Source of the DNA: Microbacterium invictum
GTDB taxonomy: Bacteria > Actinomycetota > Actinomycetes > Actinomycetales > Microbacteriaceae
DNA: 64,000 nt
Assembly (NCBI RefSeq): GCF_034421375.1
Contig: NZ_CP139779.1
Span: 1,426,001 to 1,490,000, forward strand
Reading direction: 5' to 3'
Part shown: positions 61,928 to 64,000 of the stretch, piece by piece
Position numbering within the stretch: position 1 is the stretch's first letter
How the letters are laid out: each line of letters starts with the position of its first letter
Translations under genes and position numbers: made by a program
Notes under the pieces: model-generated
What the model was told of the DNA's origin: nothing
Seen by the model: the letters and a program-made list of their open reading frames with translations, nothing else
The model's database searches: none

Positions 61928-63235
61928 GTGCCCTCCATGACCCCGCCGCGCGGCATGCGCGACTTCCTCCCCGCAGACAAAGCCCGCCGGGAGCGGGTGC
62001 TTCGCACCATCCGGGACCGCTACCGCGTCCACGGGTTCGACGAGATCGAAACCCCGGTGATGGAGGATTACGACCGCCTCCACGCCGGCATCGGCGGCGA
62101 CAACGAGAAGCTCGCCTACAACGTCCTCAAGCGCGGACTCGACGCCGATGCCATCCGCGCGGCCGCCGACGACCCGGCATCCCTGACGGATCTGGGCCTG
62201 CGGTACGACCTCACCGTGCCGCTCGCGCGCTTCTACGCCAGTCACCGCGCTGAGCTGCCGAGCGTCTTCCGCGCGGTGCAGATCGCTCCGGTGTGGCGCG
62301 CCGAGCGCCCCCAGAAGGGGCGGTACCGCCAGTTCCTGCAGTGCGACATCGACATCATCGGCGACGGCACGTCCCGTGCGGAGGCCGAGCTCGTCACGGC
62401 CACCCTCGACACCCTCGATGCGCTGGGGCTCGAGGGCGGCGAGGTGCGGGTCGGCGACCGGCGACTGCTGGATGCGATGCTCGAGGCCTTCGGCTTCCCC
62501 GCCGACGCCCGCCCCGGTGTGCTCATCACCCTCGACAAGCTCGACAAGGTCGGGCCCGAGGGTGTGACGGCGGAACTGCGCGAGCGCGGGGCCGACGAGA
62601 CCGCGGTGATGGCGGTGGCGAGACACCTCGACAGGGCGGCGGCCGCGGCCTCCGGGTCCGGTCACGCGCTCACCATCGAGGGCATCCGCGCCGCCCTCCC
62701 CGACGGCATGCCCGACGAGGTCGTGGCCCACCTCGCGGGGATCGGCGACGCCGTCGCCGCCGCACGCGGGCTGCGCGGGAGAGACGCCGAGATTCCGCTG
62801 CGATTCGACCCGTTCCTCGTACGGGGGATGGGCTATTACACCGGAACGATCTTCGAGCTGGCGCACCCCTCGGTGTCGTACTCGCTGGGCGGCGGCGGCC
62901 GCTACGACGGGATGATCGGGAGATTCCTCGGGCAGGACGTCCCCGCGGTGGGTTTCTCGCTCGGATTCGAGCGGCTCGTCGACCTTGTGCCGTCGGGCGA
63001 GGACACCGTCGCCGACGCGGTCGTGCTGGTGCACGATCGCGAGGCTTCCGTCGACGACCTGCTGGCTCTGAAGTCCGCGCTCGTGGGCCGCGGCGCACGC
63101 GTGCGCCTCGAGCAGCGGACGAAGAACCTCAAGGCCCTCCTCGAGCGCGCTCGCGCCGACGGTTTCACCGCTTTCGCGACGGTCGCACCAGGCGAGCGCG
63201 ACGCGGAGCGGCTCGAGGTCAAGTCGCTCGGCTGA
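61928..63235 (+). CDS. hisS: Histidyl-tRNA synthetase
   Basis: 435 residues, class II. Motif 1 region GMRDFLPADKARRERVLRTI, motif 2 APVWRAERPQKGRYRQFLQC (followed by DIDIIG), His-specific FLVRGMGYYTGTIFEL and motif 3 SLGFERLVDLV. The C-terminal anticodon domain carries VRLEQRTKNLKALLERA. GGAAGGA lies 7 bases before the GTG at 61928; the ATG at 61937 is the alternative. Its stop directly abuts the stop of the convergent permease gene. Confidence 0.95.
   Translation: MPSMTPPRGMRDFLPADKARRERVLRTIRDRYRVHGFDEIETPVMEDYDRLHAGIGGDNEKLAYNVLKRGLDADAIRAAADDPASLTDLGLRYDLTVPLARFYASHRAELPSVFRAVQIAPVWRAERPQKGRYRQFLQCDIDIIGDGTSRAEAELVTATLDTLDALGLEGGEVRVGDRRLLDAMLEAFGFPADARPGVLITLDKLDKVGPEGVTAELRERGADETAVMAVARHLDRAAAAASGSGHALTIEGIRAALPDGMPDEVVAHLAGIGDAVAAARGLRGRDAEIPLRFDPFLVRGMGYYTGTIFELAHPSVSYSLGGGGRYDGMIGRFLGQDVPAVGFSLGFERLVDLVPSGEDTVADAVVLVHDREASVDDLLALKSALVGRGARVRLEQRTKNLKALLERARADGFTAFATVAPGERDAERLEVKSLG

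Positions 63236-64000
<765 letters not shown>

Overview
The window is very GC-rich, almost wall-to-wall coding DNA from an actinobacterium. Protein style and gene order point to the Microbacteriaceae, most likely Microbacterium or a close relative (inference). Gene starts are often GTG, genes often overlap by ATGA or GTGA, and heme is made by the HemQ-type (coproporphyrin) route. I see 53 protein-coding genes with good support (two cut by the window ends), one of them a 40-residue membrane protein, plus two speculative leader ORFs, one tRNA-Gln, many promoters and several hairpins. There is no rRNA, CRISPR array, insertion sequence, prophage or origin.

Layout. 1-7.3 kb: ROK regulator (cut), NYN RNase-like protein, Gfo/Idh/MocA oxidoreductase, MDR oxidoreductase and the helicase HrpA, all on the minus strand. 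7.3-8.2 kb: aldo/keto reductase. 8.2-15.8 kb: heme cluster, hemA diverging from hemE-hemG-hemQ-hemC-hemB-hemL; hemD and the ferrochelatase gene are not in it. 15.8-28.6 kb: pmt diverging from rsmI-metG-tatD-nudix, two MFS transporters, rsmA, a metallophosphoesterase, a Stealth sugar-phosphate transferase and ispE. 28.6-33.6 kb: DUF427 protein, a four-gene OpuC-type compatible-solute importer and an Eis-like acetyltransferase. 33.6-38.5 kb: ABC-F ATPase, MarR regulator, tRNA-Gln, glmU, prs. 38.6-41.6 kb: FMN-binding lipoprotein, ApbE and an RnfD-like/ferredoxin-reductase fusion, which form an extracytoplasmic flavin electron-transfer module. 41.6-46.2 kb: histidine kinase and response regulator diverging from a MacB-like ABC exporter. 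46.2-54.7 kb: SDR enzyme, gnd, 40-residue membrane protein, rplY, pth, a small membrane protein and mfd. 54.8-57.2 kb: MFS transporter fused to a cyclic-nucleotide-binding domain, followed by a divergent class III cyclase-like DUF2652 protein. 57.2-64 kb: ppc, nhaA, mazG, hisS and an APC amino-acid permease (cut).

The backbone pmt-rsmI-metG-tatD-ksgA(rsmA)-ispE-glmU-prs-rplY-pth-mfd-mazG is a gene neighbourhood also known from Mycobacterium. Against it, the transporters, Stealth protein, Opu system, flavin module, two-component/ABC module and MFS-cNBD/DUF2652 pair look like lineage-specific insertions.

The most striking non-gene signal is a TAnnnT -10 hexamer lying exactly 6 or 7 bases before the start codon of eighteen genes. 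This implies that much of this region is transcribed as leaderless mRNA. The most interesting gene-level candidates are the MFS-cNBD/DUF2652 pair, the TATGG repeats between the two-component system and the ABC exporter, and the flavin module.
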